Notes: generated from the letters alone by a model not told the origin. Positions 27,325-37,231 are shown, numbered from the stretch's first letter. The stretch: DNA of 64,000 nucleotides from Allobosea thiooxidans (GCF_900168195.1 NZ_FUYX01000004.1:372001-436000), one strand, 5' to 3'. Made by a program: numbers and translations.

Positions 27325-28854
27325 TCAGCGTTCGCTGCGCGCCATCGCGACTTTCTCCCGCCGCCGCTCCATCGAAGAGGGGATTCGCAGGGATTCGCGA
27401 TATTTCGCCACAGTGCGCCGCGCGATGTCGATGCCACCGGCCTTGAGCTTCGTGACGATGGCATCGTCGGAAAGCACCGCGGAAGGGCTTTCCTCGTCGA
27501 TCATCTGCTTGATGCGGAAGCGCACCGCTTCGGCGGAATGCGCCTCGCCATAGCCGGTCGCGGCGATCGCGGCCGAGAAGAAATACTTCATCTCGAAGAC
27601 GCCGCGCGAGCAGGTCAGGTACTTGTTCGAGGTCACGCGCGAAACGGTCGATTCGTGCATGCCGATCGCGTCCGCGATGGTCTTCAGGTTGAGCGGGCGC
27701 AGATGCTCGATGCCATGCGCGAAGAAGCCATCCTGCTGACGCACGATCTCGCTCGCGACCTTCAGGATGGTGCGGGCCCGCTGCTCCAGCGAGCGGGTCA
27801 GCCAGTTCGCCGTCTGCAGGCATTCGGCGATGAAGGCCTTCTCCTCGTCGTTGCGGGCGGCCTTCGAAACGCGGGCGTGATAGGTCTGGTTGACGAGTAG
27901 GCGCGGCAGGGTGTCCGGGTTGAGGTCGATCAGCCAGGAGCCGTCCGGCGCTGCGCGGATGAAGACATCCGGCACCACCGTCTCCGCGGCCGAGCCGCCG
28001 AAACCGCGGCCGGGCTTGGGATCGAGCCGGCGGATCTCGCCGACCATATCGGCAATATCCTCGTCGTCGACGCCGCAGACGCGCTTCAGCGCCGCGAAAT
28101 CGCGCTTGGCGACAAGATGGAGATTCGCCACCAGCGCCTGCATCGCCGGGTCGAAGCGGTCGCGGTCGCGCAGCTGGATCGCGAGGCATTCGGCGACGTC
28201 GCGGGCGGCGACGCCCGAGGGGTCGAAGCCCTGGACGATGCGCAGCACGGCCTCGACGCGCTCGACGCCGACCCCGAGACGCGCGGCGATCTCGGCGACA
28301 GGCTCGGCGAGATAGCCGCTGTCGTCGACCGCATCGATCAGGTGACGGCCGATGATGCGCTGCGCCGCGTCGCTGACGGCGAGGTCGAGCTGGGCGCTGA
28401 GATGGTCTTGCAGCGACAGATCTGCCGTCAGCCCGCTCTCGAAACCCTCCGGCCCGTCCTCGAAGGAGCCGCCACGCGAGCCATAGGCGCCGCCGATGAT
28501 CGGCAGGCTGTCGGCGCCGTTGGCTTCGCTGCGCGCGGCGCTCGGCTGCTCGCTCTGGAAGACGTTGTCGAGCCCGGTCCCGAGCCGGCCTTCCATGCCC
28601 TCCTGGGTGTTCAGGCTCTCGGCGCGGGCGAAGCTCTCGGGATCTGCCGCGAGAGGACCGTCGCCGCCTTCGGGCCGCAGGGGCAGGTCCGGCCCGTCAT
28701 CCCGCTCGAGCAGCGGATTGCGCTCGAGTTCGCCATCGACGAAATTCTGCAGTTCCAGATGAGAGAGCTGGAGCAGCTTGATCGCCTGCAGCAGTTGCGG
28801 CGTCATCACCAGGGACTGTCCCTGGCGCAGCTCCATGCGCGGCATCATCGCCAT
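27325..28854 (-). CDS. rpoN: RNA polymerase sigma-54 factor
   Basis: A 509-residue sigma factor for -24/-12 promoters. Region I is the glutamine/leucine-rich start (MELRQGQSLVMTPQLLQAIKLLQ); the core-binding part follows an acidic linker (about residues 50-135). The C-terminal RpoN box is present as ARRTVAKYRESL, which reads the -24 element, preceded by the HTH with HESTVSRVTSNKYLTCSRG. It follows lptB in the conserved order and controls nitrogen-related genes through enhancer-binding proteins. Confidence 0.97.
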   Translation of the reverse strand: MAMMPRMELRQGQSLVMTPQLLQAIKLLQLSHLELQNFVDGELERNPLLERDDGPDLPLRPEGGDGPLAADPESFARAESLNTQEGMEGRLGTGLDNVFQSEQPSAARSEANGADSLPIIGGAYGSRGGSFEDGPEGFESGLTADLSLQDHLSAQLDLAVSDAAQRIIGRHLIDAVDDSGYLAEPVAEIAARLGVGVERVEAVLRIVQGFDPSGVAARDVAECLAIQLRDRDRFDPAMQALVANLHLVAKRDFAALKRVCGVDDEDIADMVGEIRRLDPKPGRGFGGSAAETVVPDVFIRAAPDGSWLIDLNPDTLPRLLVNQTYHARVSKAARNDEEKAFIAECLQTANWLTRSLEQRARTILKVASEIVRQQDGFFAHGIEHLRPLNLKTIADAIGMHESTVSRVTSNKYLTCSRGVFEMKYFFSAAIAATGYGEAHSAEAVRFRIKQMIDEESPSAVLSDDAIVTKLKAGGIDIARRTVAKYRESLRIPSSMERRREKVAMARSER

Positions 28855-29015
28855 GCGCCGACGGCCCTTCTCACTGGCGCACCCAACGGCACGCTTCTTG
28901 CTTGAGAAGAGACCCTAGCGCCGGTGCATCGCCACGTCAAAGCCTCCGCCTCGTTCGAAGGCGCGATGATTGACGCATCGCAACATATCGTCGCGAAGGC
29001 GAAGACACCGACTGG

Positions 29016-29906
29016 CTAGAGGCGGAAATCCTCGCCGAGATAGACGCGGCGCACATCCGGATTGGCGATGATCTCGGCCGGCGACCCCTCGGTCAGCACC
29101 CGGCCGGAATGGATGATGTAGGCGCGGTCGACGAGGCCGAGCGTCTCGCGGACATTGTGGTCGGTGATCAGGACGCCGATGCCACGGTCGGTGAGCTGGC
29201 GCACCAGGGCCTGAATGTCGCCGACCGCGATGGGGTCGATGCCGGCGAAGGGCTCGTCGAGCAGGATGAAGGAGGGCTTGCCGGCGAGCGCTCGGGCGAT
29301 CTCGCAGCGGCGACGCTCGCCGCCCGACAGCGCGATCGAAGGTGCCTTGCGCAGGCGGGAGATCGTGAACTCCTCGAGCAGCTGGTCGAGCTGGCGCTCG
29401 CGCGCCTTGCGATCGGGCTCGACCACCTCGAGCACGGCGCGGATATTGTCCTCGACCGAGAGGCCGCGGAAGATCGAGGCTTCCTGCGGCAGGTAGCCGA
29501 TGCCGAGCCGCGCGCGCTGGTACATCGGCAGCGCGGTGATGTCGTTGCCCTCGAGCGAGATCACGCCGAAATCGGCCGCGACGAGCCCGGTGATCATGTA
29601 GAAGATCGTGGTCTTGCCGGCGCCGTTCGGGCCGAGCAGGCCGACGGCCTCCCCCTGGCGCAGATAAAGGCTGGCATCGGAGACGACGGCGCGCCCGCCA
29701 TAGCTCTTGCGCAGATTGCTGACGGCGAGGATACCGGGACCGCCGATCAGCTCGGCCGTCGACGGCGCCCTCCGCGCCTGGCGGGCCTGCGGGCCGCGCC
29801 CGCCGAAAAGCCCGCGCAGGCGTCCGAACAGACCATTCTGCTGCGAGCCGGCAGCATCGGCACGGGCCGGCATGGCGGCGGGGCGGGGAGCTTCGGATAC
29901 GGTCAC
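29016..29906 (-). CDS. lptB: LPS export ABC transporter ATP-binding protein
   Basis: A 296-residue ATPase of the LptB2FG complex that drives lipopolysaccharide export. Walker A GPNGAGKTT, Q-loop YLPQEASIFRGLSVEDN, signature LSGGERRRCEIARAL and LLDEPFAGIDPIAV are all LptB-like. Relative to the usual ~240 residues it has an N-terminal extension of about 50 residues rich in Gly/Arg/Gln (GLFGRLRGLFGGRGPQARQARR) before ILAVSNLRKSYGG. The start is uncertain: GTG at 29906 (10 bases after the lptA stop) or ATG at 29876. Confidence 0.93.
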   Translation of the reverse strand: MTVSEAPRPAAMPARADAAGSQQNGLFGRLRGLFGGRGPQARQARRAPSTAELIGGPGILAVSNLRKSYGGRAVVSDASLYLRQGEAVGLLGPNGAGKTTIFYMITGLVAADFGVISLEGNDITALPMYQRARLGIGYLPQEASIFRGLSVEDNIRAVLEVVEPDRKARERQLDQLLEEFTISRLRKAPSIALSGGERRRCEIARALAGKPSFILLDEPFAGIDPIAVGDIQALVRQLTDRGIGVLITDHNVRETLGLVDRAYIIHSGRVLTEGSPAEIIANPDVRRVYLGEDFRL

Positions 29907-29916
29907 TGCAGCACGA

Positions 29917-30624
29917 TCAGTTGGTGGGCTTCGGCGCCGGCTTGCTCGCGTCCGTCTTGCTGGAGTCGGTCGAGTTCGGCACGAAGAACCCCTGCACGCG
30001 TCCGCCCTTGTTGGTCTCGACATTGGCGACGCCGGTGACCGTGTTGTAGGTCAGCTTCTCGCCGCGGGTGATGTTGGGGCCGTCGTTCAGCGCGACATTG
30101 CCGGTCATGATCACGACGTTGTTGGCCCGGTCGAACTCGGCATTGTCCGACGTCGCCGCCTGGGTCTTGGAGACGACCGTGACCGGCCCCTTGCAGAGGA
30201 TGCGCTTGATCGAGCTGTCATTGCCCGCGCCCTGGCCATTGCCGGCGGCAGCGGGGGCCGGGGTCGCGGCACGGGCCGACGCGGCGCCGCCGCCCTGCCC
30301 GCCTCCGCGCCCCTCGTAGAGCACGGTCATCACCGAGCAGCGGACGGTCGTCTCGCCCTGGACGGCGACGACATTGCCGGTGAAGACCGCCTTGTTCTCC
30401 TTGTCGAGCACGTCGAGCTTGTCGGCGTCGATCTTGATGGGCTCCTTGCTGTCACCGCCGAGGCCACCGAGCGGCGACGAGGCATTGGCGCCGCGCCCCT
30501 TGCCCTGCGCCGGCTGCGCCCAGGCCTCCTGCGAGGCTCCCAGGACGACGAAGCCGGCCGCCAGCAGCATGGCGATGCCGGAGCAGCCCTTCACGAAGCG
30601 AAACGTCTGGCCTGCCGTGATCAT
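29917..30624 (-). CDS. lptA: LPS transport periplasmic bridge protein
   Basis: About 235 residues with a signal peptide (hydrophobic core GIAMLLAAGFVVLGASQ, cut near AWAQ). The OstA/LptA beta-jellyroll repeats are visible: IKIDADKLDVLDKENKAVFTGNVVAVQG, a second block TSDNAEFDRANNVVIMTGNVALNDGPNI and TRGEKLTYNTVTG. A glycine/alanine-rich loop (about residues 105-135) is inserted between the strands, a variable feature in alphaproteobacteria. It starts two bases beyond the lptC stop, so the genes are coupled. Confidence 0.93.
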   Translation of the reverse strand: MITAGQTFRFVKGCSGIAMLLAAGFVVLGASQEAWAQPAQGKGRGANASSPLGGLGGDSKEPIKIDADKLDVLDKENKAVFTGNVVAVQGETTVRCSVMTVLYEGRGGGQGGGAASARAATPAPAAAGNGQGAGNDSSIKRILCKGPVTVVSKTQAATSDNAEFDRANNVVIMTGNVALNDGPNITRGEKLTYNTVTGVANVETNKGGRVQGFFVPNSTDSSKTDASKPAPKPTN

Positions 30625-30625
30625 G

Positions 30626-31414
30626 TCACTGTCTCTTCCCGTTGCCGGCGTCGCTTGCCGGTGCAGTGCCCTGCGGTGCAACCCGATCGGCCTTCAGCAG
30701 TTCCGGCATCGGCGTGCTGCCTTCGCGCTCGGGACCCGCGATCGTACCTGCCGGCGCGTTCTTGATGAAGACCCGCACCCGCCCCTCGAAGGCGATCAAC
30801 TCGCCATTGTTCTTCACGTCAAGCGTGTTGGCATCCACCGTCGTCTCGCCGAGGTCAACCTTGACCGGCTCGCGGGAGACCACGGTGCCGGATTTGAAGT
30901 CGACATCGGCCGTCTTCATCCGCATGTCGTGGCCGTTCTCCGTGCGGATATGGACATCATCCACGAGCCGCAGCTTTTCCTTCTGCGTGTCGAACAGACC
31001 GGTCCGGGCATTGACGGTGACCCAGCCCTCGCGCTCCATCTGGATGCGCGCGGTCAGCGCCTGCAGCTCGACCTGCGTCGGGTTGCGGATTTCCTGGAAG
31101 GCGTTCTCCGCCGTGACCTGATAGGGCCGGTTGTCCTTGCGGTGACCGGAGAGCTTCGGCGTCTCCATCCTGACCTTGCCGCCGGTGATGCCGACCGAGC
31201 TGACCGAGACATTGGCCAGCTTGCCGCCGAGCGGGCTGAGGAAGGGGATCACCACCAGCGCCAGCACCAGGACCACCACGGCCACCGGAATCGCGCCGCG
31301 CAGGATCTGGACGAGACGGGTATGTCGCCGGGCAGCACCGAAGGCCGCGCGGCGACGCAGCGCCTGCGCGGACAGCCTACCGGCCGGATCATTGAAGGTC
31401 ATTGCCACAGTCAT
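30626..31414 (-). CDS. lptC: LPS export protein LptC
   Basis: A 262-residue bitopic inner-membrane protein. One helix (about residues 40-62, AIPVAVVVLVLALVVIPFL) is followed by a periplasmic jellyroll with LptC/YrbK motifs (NRPYQVTAENAFQ, VNARTGLFDTQKEKLRLVDDVHIRTENGHDMRMKTADVDFKSG). It links the LptB2FG extractor to LptA. It follows RNase D after 146 bp and precedes lptA with one base between. Confidence 0.92.
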   Translation of the reverse strand: MTVAMTFNDPAGRLSAQALRRRAAFGAARRHTRLVQILRGAIPVAVVVLVLALVVIPFLSPLGGKLANVSVSSVGITGGKVRMETPKLSGHRKDNRPYQVTAENAFQEIRNPTQVELQALTARIQMEREGWVTVNARTGLFDTQKEKLRLVDDVHIRTENGHDMRMKTADVDFKSGTVVSREPVKVDLGETTVDANTLDVKNNGELIAFEGRVRVFIKNAPAGTIAGPEREGSTPMPELLKADRVAPQGTAPASDAGNGKRQ

Positions 31415-31560
31415 GTCCCGCGCAATGGCAGCCGCTCACGGCATTTTCGTGTCGGGCAGGCGAATCGCATCGCGCCCCCGCGCGATCCGCCCTCTCGATG
31501 CCGACGGCGCGCCCCCACGTCTGTCCGCGCGCAGACAGACGCAAGAAGCCTTCGAAATTG

Positions 31561-32175
31561 TCAAGTGTGAGCGAAGATATCGTTCTCGGGCCAGCCGGCG
31601 AGGTCGAGCTCGGCACGGTAGGGCAGGAACTCGAAGCAGGCGCGGGCGAGATGGCTACGCCCCTCGCGCGCCAGCATCGCTTCCAGCTTCTCGTGCAGGG
31701 CATGGAGATGCAGCACGTCGGAAGCCGCATAGGCGAGCTGGGCCTCGCTCAGGCTGTCCGCGCCCCAGTCCGAGGATTGCTGCTGCTTCGAGAGTTCGAC
31801 GCCGAGCAGTTCGCGGACCAGGTCCTTCAGCCCATGGCGATCAGTGTAGGTGCGGGCCAGCTTCGAAGCGATCTTGGTGCAGTAGACCGGGCTGGTCACG
31901 ACGCCGAAGGCCTGGCGGAGCACCGCAATGTCGAAACGCGCGAAATGAAAGAGCTTCAGCACCGCGGGATCTTCCAGCAGGCGGATCAGGTTCTTGGGAC
32001 GCTCGCCGCCCTGCGGGATCTGCACGACATCGGCCGTGCCGTCGCCGCGCGAAAGCTGCACCACGCAGAGCCGGTCGCGATGCGGGTTGAGGCCAAGCGT
32101 CTCGGTGTCGATCGCGACGCTGGACCCGGCCTCGTAGCCGTCAGGCAGATCGCCGCGATGAAAACGGATGGTCAT
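31561..32175 (-). CDS. rnd: Ribonuclease D-type 3'-5' exonuclease
   Basis: A 204-residue DEDD exonuclease. ExoI is IDTETLGL with Asp23 and Glu25; ExoII is FHFARFDIAVL; ExoIII is LAYAASDVLHLHAL (Tyr and Asp, DEDDy type). It lacks the HRDC domains of full-length RNase D (about 375 residues), a common short form in alphaproteobacteria placed directly upstream of lptC. It may trim structured RNAs; another full-length rnd may exist elsewhere. Confidence 0.92.
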   Translation of the reverse strand: MTIRFHRGDLPDGYEAGSSVAIDTETLGLNPHRDRLCVVQLSRGDGTADVVQIPQGGERPKNLIRLLEDPAVLKLFHFARFDIAVLRQAFGVVTSPVYCTKIASKLARTYTDRHGLKDLVRELLGVELSKQQQSSDWGADSLSEAQLAYAASDVLHLHALHEKLEAMLAREGRSHLARACFEFLPYRAELDLAGWPENDIFAHT

Positions 32176-32399
32176 GCTCGAAACCTCACTCGGGCCGCGC
32201 AGGGGCGCCCTTCAACGATACTCACTGCCGGTCGGACTGCGCCGGCGCGACGCTCCATCCGCAGCTAGCGGCCCGGAATGGGCCATTCAAGCCTTTTCTG
32301 AGTTGGCACAACCGCCCGGCCGCAGCGTTAACCTTTTATTCACCATAAGCTTCAATCTTGCGTTAAGACATGCGATCAAGCACCCAACGGAGCAGACGC

Positions 32400-32825
32400 A
32401 TGTCCACGATCCGCCTCTTCTGCGATCTCGACGGCCGCATAGGCCTGCGCAGCTTCTGGATCGGCGGCGCCGCCGTCGCGCTCACGCTGTTCGCGCTGCA
32501 GAAGATCGTGCCGCATCTGACCACCCCTCAGATGGCGCGAACCATCGTCGCCTTCGCCAGCGCTTTCGCGCTGTTCCCCTGGGCGGCGCTGGCCGCCAAG
32601 CGCGCCACCGACCGCGGCAGCAGCCCGCTCTTCGGCATCCTGCTGATCTGCGCGATCGTCCTGCCCGAGCATCTGCGGCTCTACATGCCATTCGGCTGGC
32701 GGCCGTCGCTCGAAGCGATCGCGACGATCGCCTGGGTCATCGCCTTCATCGATCTCGGGCTGATGCCTTCGGCCAGACAGGACGAACCGGCAGAGCCGGC
32801 CACCGTGAAGCTCGGTTCCCGCTAG
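32400..32825 (+). CDS. DUF805-like small membrane protein
   Basis: A 141-residue protein with about four membrane helices. The N-terminal LFCDLDGRIGLRSFWIGGAAV and the internal KRATDRG after the second helix are DUF805 hallmarks. The ATG at 32400 has CGGAG eight bases upstream; the frame opens ten codons earlier without support. It is 25 bp upstream of dapE on the same strand. Function unknown. Confidence 0.82.
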   Translation: MSTIRLFCDLDGRIGLRSFWIGGAAVALTLFALQKIVPHLTTPQMARTIVAFASAFALFPWAALAAKRATDRGSSPLFGILLICAIVLPEHLRLYMPFGWRPSLEAIATIAWVIAFIDLGLMPSARQDEPAEPATVKLGSR

Positions 32826-32850
32826 GGCGAAAGCACGCTAAAGCGGCGCC

Positions 32851-34062
32851 ATGACCAACGATCCCGCCGCTTCCGCCCCTACCCTCGCCTTCGACCCCAC
32901 CGACCCCGTCGCGCTGACGCAGGCGCTGGTGCGCCGTGCCTCCGTCACGCCGCAGGAAGGCGGAGCGCTCGCCCTGCTCGATAGCGTGCTCGCGGCCGAG
33001 GGCTACGAGGTCCATCGCCCCGTCTTCAGCGAGCCCGGCACGCCGGATGTCGAGAACCTCTATGCCCGCATCGGTAGCGAGGCCCCGGTCTTCGTCATTG
33101 CCGGGCATACCGACGTGGTTCCGGTCGGCGACGAGGCGGCCTGGACCCGCGCGCCCTTCGGCGGCACGATCGAGGACGGCGTGCTCTACGGGCGCGGCGC
33201 CTGCGACATGAAGGGCGGTGTCGCCGCCATGGTCGCGGCCGCGATCCGCTATCGCCGCGCGAATCCGGATGCGCCCGGCTCGATCGCCTTCCTGATCACC
33301 GGCGACGAGGAAGGACCGGCCGTCAACGGCACCGTGAAGCTGCTGGCCTGGGCGCATGAGCGCGGCGAGCGCTTCGACCACTGCATCCTCGGCGAGCCGA
33401 CCAATCCGGCGGCGATGAGCGACATGGTCAAGATCGGCCGACGCGGCTCGCTGACCGGCAAGCTCACGGTCCAGGGCACGCAGGGCCATGTCGGCTATCC
33501 GCATCTCGCCGACAATCCGATCCGCGGCATGGTCCGGCTGCTGGCGGCGCTCGATGCGACGCCGCTCGACACCGGCACGGATCATTTCGACCCGAGCAAT
33601 CTCGAGGTGACCACGCTCGACGTCGGCAATGCGGCGACGAACGTCATCCCGGCGCAGGCGAAAGCCGTCTTCAACATCCGCTTCAACGATGTCTGGACAC
33701 CGGAGACGCTCGCGGCCGAGATCGAGCGGCGCCTGCGCGAGGCGGCCGGCAACACGGTGCGCTACGAGGTCGGCTTCCAGCCGACCAATGCCGTCGCCTT
33801 CCTGACGGAGCCCGGCCCCTTCGTGAACATGGTCGCGGACGCCGTCGCCGCCGAGACCGGCAAGCGGCCGGCGCTGTCGACGACCGGCGGGACCTCCGAC
33901 GCCCGCTTCATCAAGAGCTATTGCCCGGTGGTCGAATACGGCGTCGTCGGCAAGACGATGCACCAGATCGACGAATGCGTCGCGGTCGCGGATCTCGTCG
34001 CGCTGGAGCGGATCACGCATCGTTTACTCGGCACTTATTTTGCAGCGCAGCATGGGGCTTGA
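32851..34062 (+). CDS. dapE: Succinyl-diaminopimelate desuccinylase
   Basis: A 403-residue M20-family metallohydrolase that releases succinate from N-succinyl-LL-DAP in lysine and peptidoglycan synthesis. The metal and catalytic residues are present: GHTDVVP (His86, Asp88), [10 protein letters not shown], the GDEEGPA catalytic Glu pair, LGEPTNP and the C-terminal His in GKTMHQIDE. The dimerisation domain with [23 protein letters not shown] is intact. Another DAP-pathway gene, dapB, lies 14 kb away in this window. Confidence 0.96.
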   Translation: MTNDPAASAPTLAFDPTDPVALTQALVRRASVTPQEGGALALLDSVLAAEGYEVHRPVFSEPGTPDVENLYARIGSEAPVFVIAGHTDVVPVGDEAAWTRAPFGGTIEDGVLYGRGACDMKGGVAAMVAAAIRYRRANPDAPGSIAFLITGDEEGPAVNGTVKLLAWAHERGERFDHCILGEPTNPAAMSDMVKIGRRGSLTGKLTVQGTQGHVGYPHLADNPIRGMVRLLAALDATPLDTGTDHFDPSNLEVTTLDVGNAATNVIPAQAKAVFNIRFNDVWTPETLAAEIERRLREAAGNTVRYEVGFQPTNAVAFLTEPGPFVNMVADAVAAETGKRPALSTTGGTSDARFIKSYCPVVEYGVVGKTMHQIDECVAVADLVALERITHRLLGTYFAAQHGA

Positions 34063-34130
34063 CGCGCCGGACCCATGGGGCATTATCTGCCTTAGACGAA
34101 AGTCTAAGAACGCAGATGATGGAGACCGTG

Positions 34131-34715
34131 ATGAGGCTCGCTGCCGACGACGTCGCGCGCTCGCTGCGGGGTTCCTGGCACCTGATGACCCGCGGCACTG
34201 AAGCGCTTTCCGAACTCGACCTCAGCCGGGACGGGTTCTGGCGCTCCTACCTCGCTTTTGCGCTGATGCTGCCCGCGACGATCGCGATGCTCGCCGCGGC
34301 GCGCCTGATCGCCGGACTGCCGAACAGCGCGGGCCTCTTCACCGCCCCGACCCTGGTGATGGCGGTCGTCGGCGCGCTCTGCCTCGCCATCCTCGCGGTG
34401 CCTACCCTGCTGATCGCGCTGCGCCCCGCGCTCGCGCAGGCGCCACGCTTCACCAGCTTCGTCATCGCCTGGAACTGGGCCGGCATCGTCTCGGCCAGCC
34501 TGATGGCGGTCCCGGCCGCGGTCTTCGCGGTCGGCTGGTCGACGCCGACGCTCGCGCTCGTCCAGTCGGCCTTCTTCGCCGCGATCGTGCTCCGGCTGCG
34601 CTATTGCGTGGCGCGCGCCGCCTTCGGCCCGGAAGGGCCCGCCATCGCCCTGCCGCTGATCATCGCCAGCGTCGTGCTCGACTATGGCGTGATCCGGCTG
34701 TTCGGCCTGTTCTGA
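34131..34715 (+). CDS. Hypothetical multi-pass membrane protein
   Basis: A 194-residue protein with about five hydrophobic helices after a soluble N-terminal ~45 residues (LAADDVARSLRGSWHLMTRGTEALSELDLSRDGFW). I do not recognise the family, though WRSYLAFAL and SLRGSWHLMTRG resemble Hyphomicrobiales-specific YIP1-like proteins. The ATG at 34131 follows GGAG at seven bases; earlier ATGs at 34116 and 34119 are less likely. It follows dapE after 68 bp. Confidence 0.8.
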   Translation: MRLAADDVARSLRGSWHLMTRGTEALSELDLSRDGFWRSYLAFALMLPATIAMLAAARLIAGLPNSAGLFTAPTLVMAVVGALCLAILAVPTLLIALRPALAQAPRFTSFVIAWNWAGIVSASLMAVPAAVFAVGWSTPTLALVQSAFFAAIVLRLRYCVARAAFGPEGPAIALPLIIASVVLDYGVIRLFGLF

Positions 34716-34746
34716 GCCGGCCGTTCCACGGCTGCGTCGGATATCT

Positions 34747-34771
34747 CCGAAAAGCACGCCCCGCTTTTCGG
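34747..34771. terminator. Hairpin between convergent genes
   Basis: CCGAAAAGC at 34747-34755 pairs perfectly with GCTTTTCGG at 34763-34771 around a 7-base loop, between the convergent membrane-protein gene and truA. The four A/T pairs inside the stem resemble bidirectional terminators, but no free T-run follows. Confidence 0.5.
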
Positions 34772-34779
34772 CGTGGTGC

Positions 34780-35520
34780 TCAGTAGTCCACGCCAGCGAG
34801 ATAGAGCCCGCAAGACGGCGCCAGCGCGGCGCATTGCGCGCGATCGCGCGCCGCCAGGATCTGGCCGAGCTTCGCTTCCGGCCAGCGTCCGGCCCCGACC
34901 ATCTTCAGGCTGCCGACGATCGAGCGGACCTGATGGTGCAGGAAGGAGCGGGCGTGGGTGTAGACCACGATCTCCGCGCCCTCGCGGCGAACATCGAGCC
35001 GGTCGAGCGTGCGGATCGGACTGTTGGCCTGGCATTCGGCGGCACGGAAGGTGGTGAAGTCGTGATGGCCGAGCAAAGCCTTGGCGGCACGGTCCATCGC
35101 CTCGTGGTCGAGCTTGACCGGGACATGCCAGACGCGGCCACGGTCGAGCGCCGGCGGCGCCCGCCGGTCGAGGATGCGGTAGATGTAGTAGCGGCGCTTC
35201 GCCGAGATGCGGGCGTCGAATTCATCCGGCACGATCTCGGCACCGAGCACGCTGACCGGGACCTGCGCCTTCAGCCGCGCATTGCTCGCGTCGCGCACCA
35301 CATCGGTGCGCCATTCCCTGTCGAGATCGACATGGGCGACCTGATGAGTGGCGTGGACACCGGCATCGGTGCGGCCGGCGCAGTGCAGCCGCACGGGATG
35401 GCCGCAGAAGGCCTCGATCGCCTCCTCGACGCTCTGCTGCACCGAGGGGTCGCTCGCCTGGCGCTGCCAGCCCGAGAACGGCGTGCCGTCATATTCGATG
35501 ACGAGCTTGTAGCGCGGCAT
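34780..35520 (-). CDS. truA: tRNA pseudouridine(38-40) synthase
   Basis: A 246-residue TruA. The catalytic aspartate is Asp52 in [10 protein letters not shown]. Also typical are [18 protein letters not shown] at the N-terminus and [22 protein letters not shown] near the C-terminus. It is the last gene of the def-fmt-truA series on the minus strand, 53 bp after fmt. Confidence 0.97.
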   Translation of the reverse strand: MPRYKLVIEYDGTPFSGWQRQASDPSVQQSVEEAIEAFCGHPVRLHCAGRTDAGVHATHQVAHVDLDREWRTDVVRDASNARLKAQVPVSVLGAEIVPDEFDARISAKRRYYIYRILDRRAPPALDRGRVWHVPVKLDHEAMDRAAKALLGHHDFTTFRAAECQANSPIRTLDRLDVRREGAEIVVYTHARSFLHHQVRSIVGSLKMVGAGRWPEAKLGQILAARDRAQCAALAPSCGLYLAGVDY

Positions 35521-35573
35521 CAGAGCCGGCCGCCGGAACGTAGGAAGCGGTTTTCGGACAACGGCCTGCTCCG

Positions 35574-36503
35574 CTAAAGCCTGTCGCCGGCCCCGAGCCG
35601 CGCGCCGCGCAGGAACTCGGCTCCGCTCATCGGCGCCTTGCCGGCGCGCTGGACCTGCAGCAGCTTCACCGCGCCGACGGCGCAGGCGACGGTGCCCTCG
35701 TCGTCGAGCAGCGTGCCGGGCTCGGCCGCCCCGCCGGCGCGCGCCGTGCGGAGGATCTTGAGCCGTTCCGGCCCCTTGCCGAGATCGATCTCGGCGAAAG
35801 CACCCGGAAAGGGCGAAAGGCCGCGCACGCGATCATGCACCTGCTGCGCCGGCAGCGACCAGCTCAGCTTCGCCTCGGCATTGGAGATCTTGGCGGCGTA
35901 GGTGACGCCCTCTTCCGGCTGCGGCGTGAAATGCAGGGCGCCGCGCCCGAGCGCTGCCAGCGCGCGCACCATCAGGTCGGCGCCCAGGAGGCTGAGCCCA
36001 TCATGCAGCTCGCCCGCCGTCATGTCCGGGCCGATCGCGAGCGTCTCGACCATGCCGACCGGGCCGGTATCGAGCCCGGCCTCCATCTTCATCACGCAGA
36101 CGCCGCTCTCGGCATCGCCGGCCATGATCGCGCGCTGGATCGGCGCCGCGCCGCGCCAGCGCGGCAGCAGCGAAGCATGGAGATTGAGGCAGCCGAGTTC
36201 CGGCAGGTCGAGGATCGCCTGCGGCAGGATCATGCCATAGGCGACGACGACGGCGACATCGGCCTGGTGCGAGGCGATGATCTCGGCCTGCTCCGGCGTC
36301 TTCAGCGTCGCGGGGGTGAAGACGGGAATACCGAAGCGCTCGGCCGCCTTGTGCACCGGCGAGGGCCTCAGATCGAGGCCGCGGCCGGCTTGCGCCGGGG
36401 CGCGGGTGTAGCAGGAGACCACTTCGTGCCCCTGCCCGACGATCTCGGTCAGCACCGGCACGGCAAAATCCGGCGTGCCCATGAAGATGACGCGCAAGCT
36501 CAT
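35574..36503 (-). CDS. fmt: Methionyl-tRNA formyltransferase
   Basis: A 309-residue enzyme that formylates initiator Met-tRNA. The N-terminal formyl-transferase domain has [12 protein letters not shown], the catalytic region [21 protein letters not shown] with the conserved Asn/His, and [15 protein letters not shown]; the C-terminal domain begins near residue 205 ([14 protein letters not shown]). It lies between def and truA; a long inverted repeat separates it from def. Confidence 0.97.
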   Translation of the reverse strand: MSLRVIFMGTPDFAVPVLTEIVGQGHEVVSCYTRAPAQAGRGLDLRPSPVHKAAERFGIPVFTPATLKTPEQAEIIASHQADVAVVVAYGMILPQAILDLPELGCLNLHASLLPRWRGAAPIQRAIMAGDAESGVCVMKMEAGLDTGPVGMVETLAIGPDMTAGELHDGLSLLGADLMVRALAALGRGALHFTPQPEEGVTYAAKISNAEAKLSWSLPAQQVHDRVRGLSPFPGAFAEIDLGKGPERLKILRTARAGGAAEPGTLLDDEGTVACAVGAVKLLQVQRAGKAPMSGAEFLRGARLGAGDRL

Positions 36504-36556
36504 ATGCTCAATATTTCCTCAGCTCCGGCAGGGGTGCCGGACGGAATGAAGCAGCC

Positions 36557-36672
36557 CCCATCCTGAGGAGCGCTTCGTAGAAGCGCGTCTCGAAGGATGC
36601 TCCAAGAGAGTCCCGAGCCATCTGGACCATCCTTCGAGACGCGCTTCTACGAAGCGCTCCTCAGGATGAGGG
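36557..36672. repeat. Intergenic palindromic repeat, family A, copy 2
   Basis: A giant inverted repeat: about 45 bases from CCCATCCTGAGGAGCGCTTC to GGATGCTCCA pair with TGGACCATCCTTCGAGACGC through CTCCTCAGGATGAGGG. Each arm also has its own inverted repeat around CGCTTCGTAGAAGCG. It separates def from fmt. Confidence 0.92.
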
Positions 36673-36691
36673 CTCGGATCATGGATGTCGA

Positions 36692-37231
36692 CTACGCCGC
36701 CCGCTCGCGCTTGGCCGCCTTGGCGAATTTCTTGGTCACCCGCTCGCGCTTCAGCCGCGAGAGGTGATCGATGAAAAGGATGCCGTCGAGATGGTCGATC
36801 TCGTGCTGCAGGCAGGTGGCGAGCAGGCCCTCGGCCGCGATCTCCTGCGTCTTGCCGTCGAGATCCATGTAGCGGACCTTCACCTCTGCCGGGCGCTCGA
36901 CCTCCTCGTAATATTCGGGGATCGAGAGACAGCCTTCCTCATAGGCGCTGAACTCGTCCGAAGACCAGGTGACCTGCGGATTGATGAAGACCTGCGGCTT
37001 GCGCGGCTCCGGCTCCTCGCCCTCCTTCGCCTCCGGCTTCGACAGGTCGATCGTCACCACGCGCAGCGGCACCCCGATCTGGATCGCGGCGAGCCCGATG
37101 CCGGGCGCGTCGTACATCGTCTCGAACATGTCCTCGACCAGCGTCCTGACCTCGGGCGTGACGGCCTCCACCGGCTTCGAGACGAGGCGAAGCTGGGCGT
37201 CGGGCAGGATGACGAGCGGGCGAATGGCCAT
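36692..37231 (-). CDS. def: Peptide deformylase
   Basis: A 179-residue metalloenzyme that removes the N-formyl group from new proteins. All three motifs are present: GIGLAA at 44-49, EEGCLS at 98-103 and the metal-binding HEIDH at 143-147. An acidic insertion ([15 protein letters not shown]) sits between strands. The ATG at 37231 gives the family N-terminus [15 protein letters not shown]; the very long open frame upstream, to 38401, is antisense to rmuC. It is divergent from rmuC and leads def-fmt-truA. Confidence 0.96.
   Translation of the reverse strand: MAIRPLVILPDAQLRLVSKPVEAVTPEVRTLVEDMFETMYDAPGIGLAAIQIGVPLRVVTIDLSKPEAKEGEEPEPRKPQVFINPQVTWSSDEFSAYEEGCLSIPEYYEEVERPAEVKVRYMDLDGKTQEIAAEGLLATCLQHEIDHLDGILFIDHLSRLKRERVTKKFAKAAKRERAA

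Noticed and set aside
32325..32360. A CtrA box near GTTAACC and GTTAAG upstream of the DUF805 gene
   Set aside because: The TTAA half sites are not separated by seven bases, so it does not fit the consensus.
36557..36672. CRISPR-like repeat
   Set aside because: It is a single long inverted repeat with no regularly spaced direct repeats or spacers; no cas gene is present.
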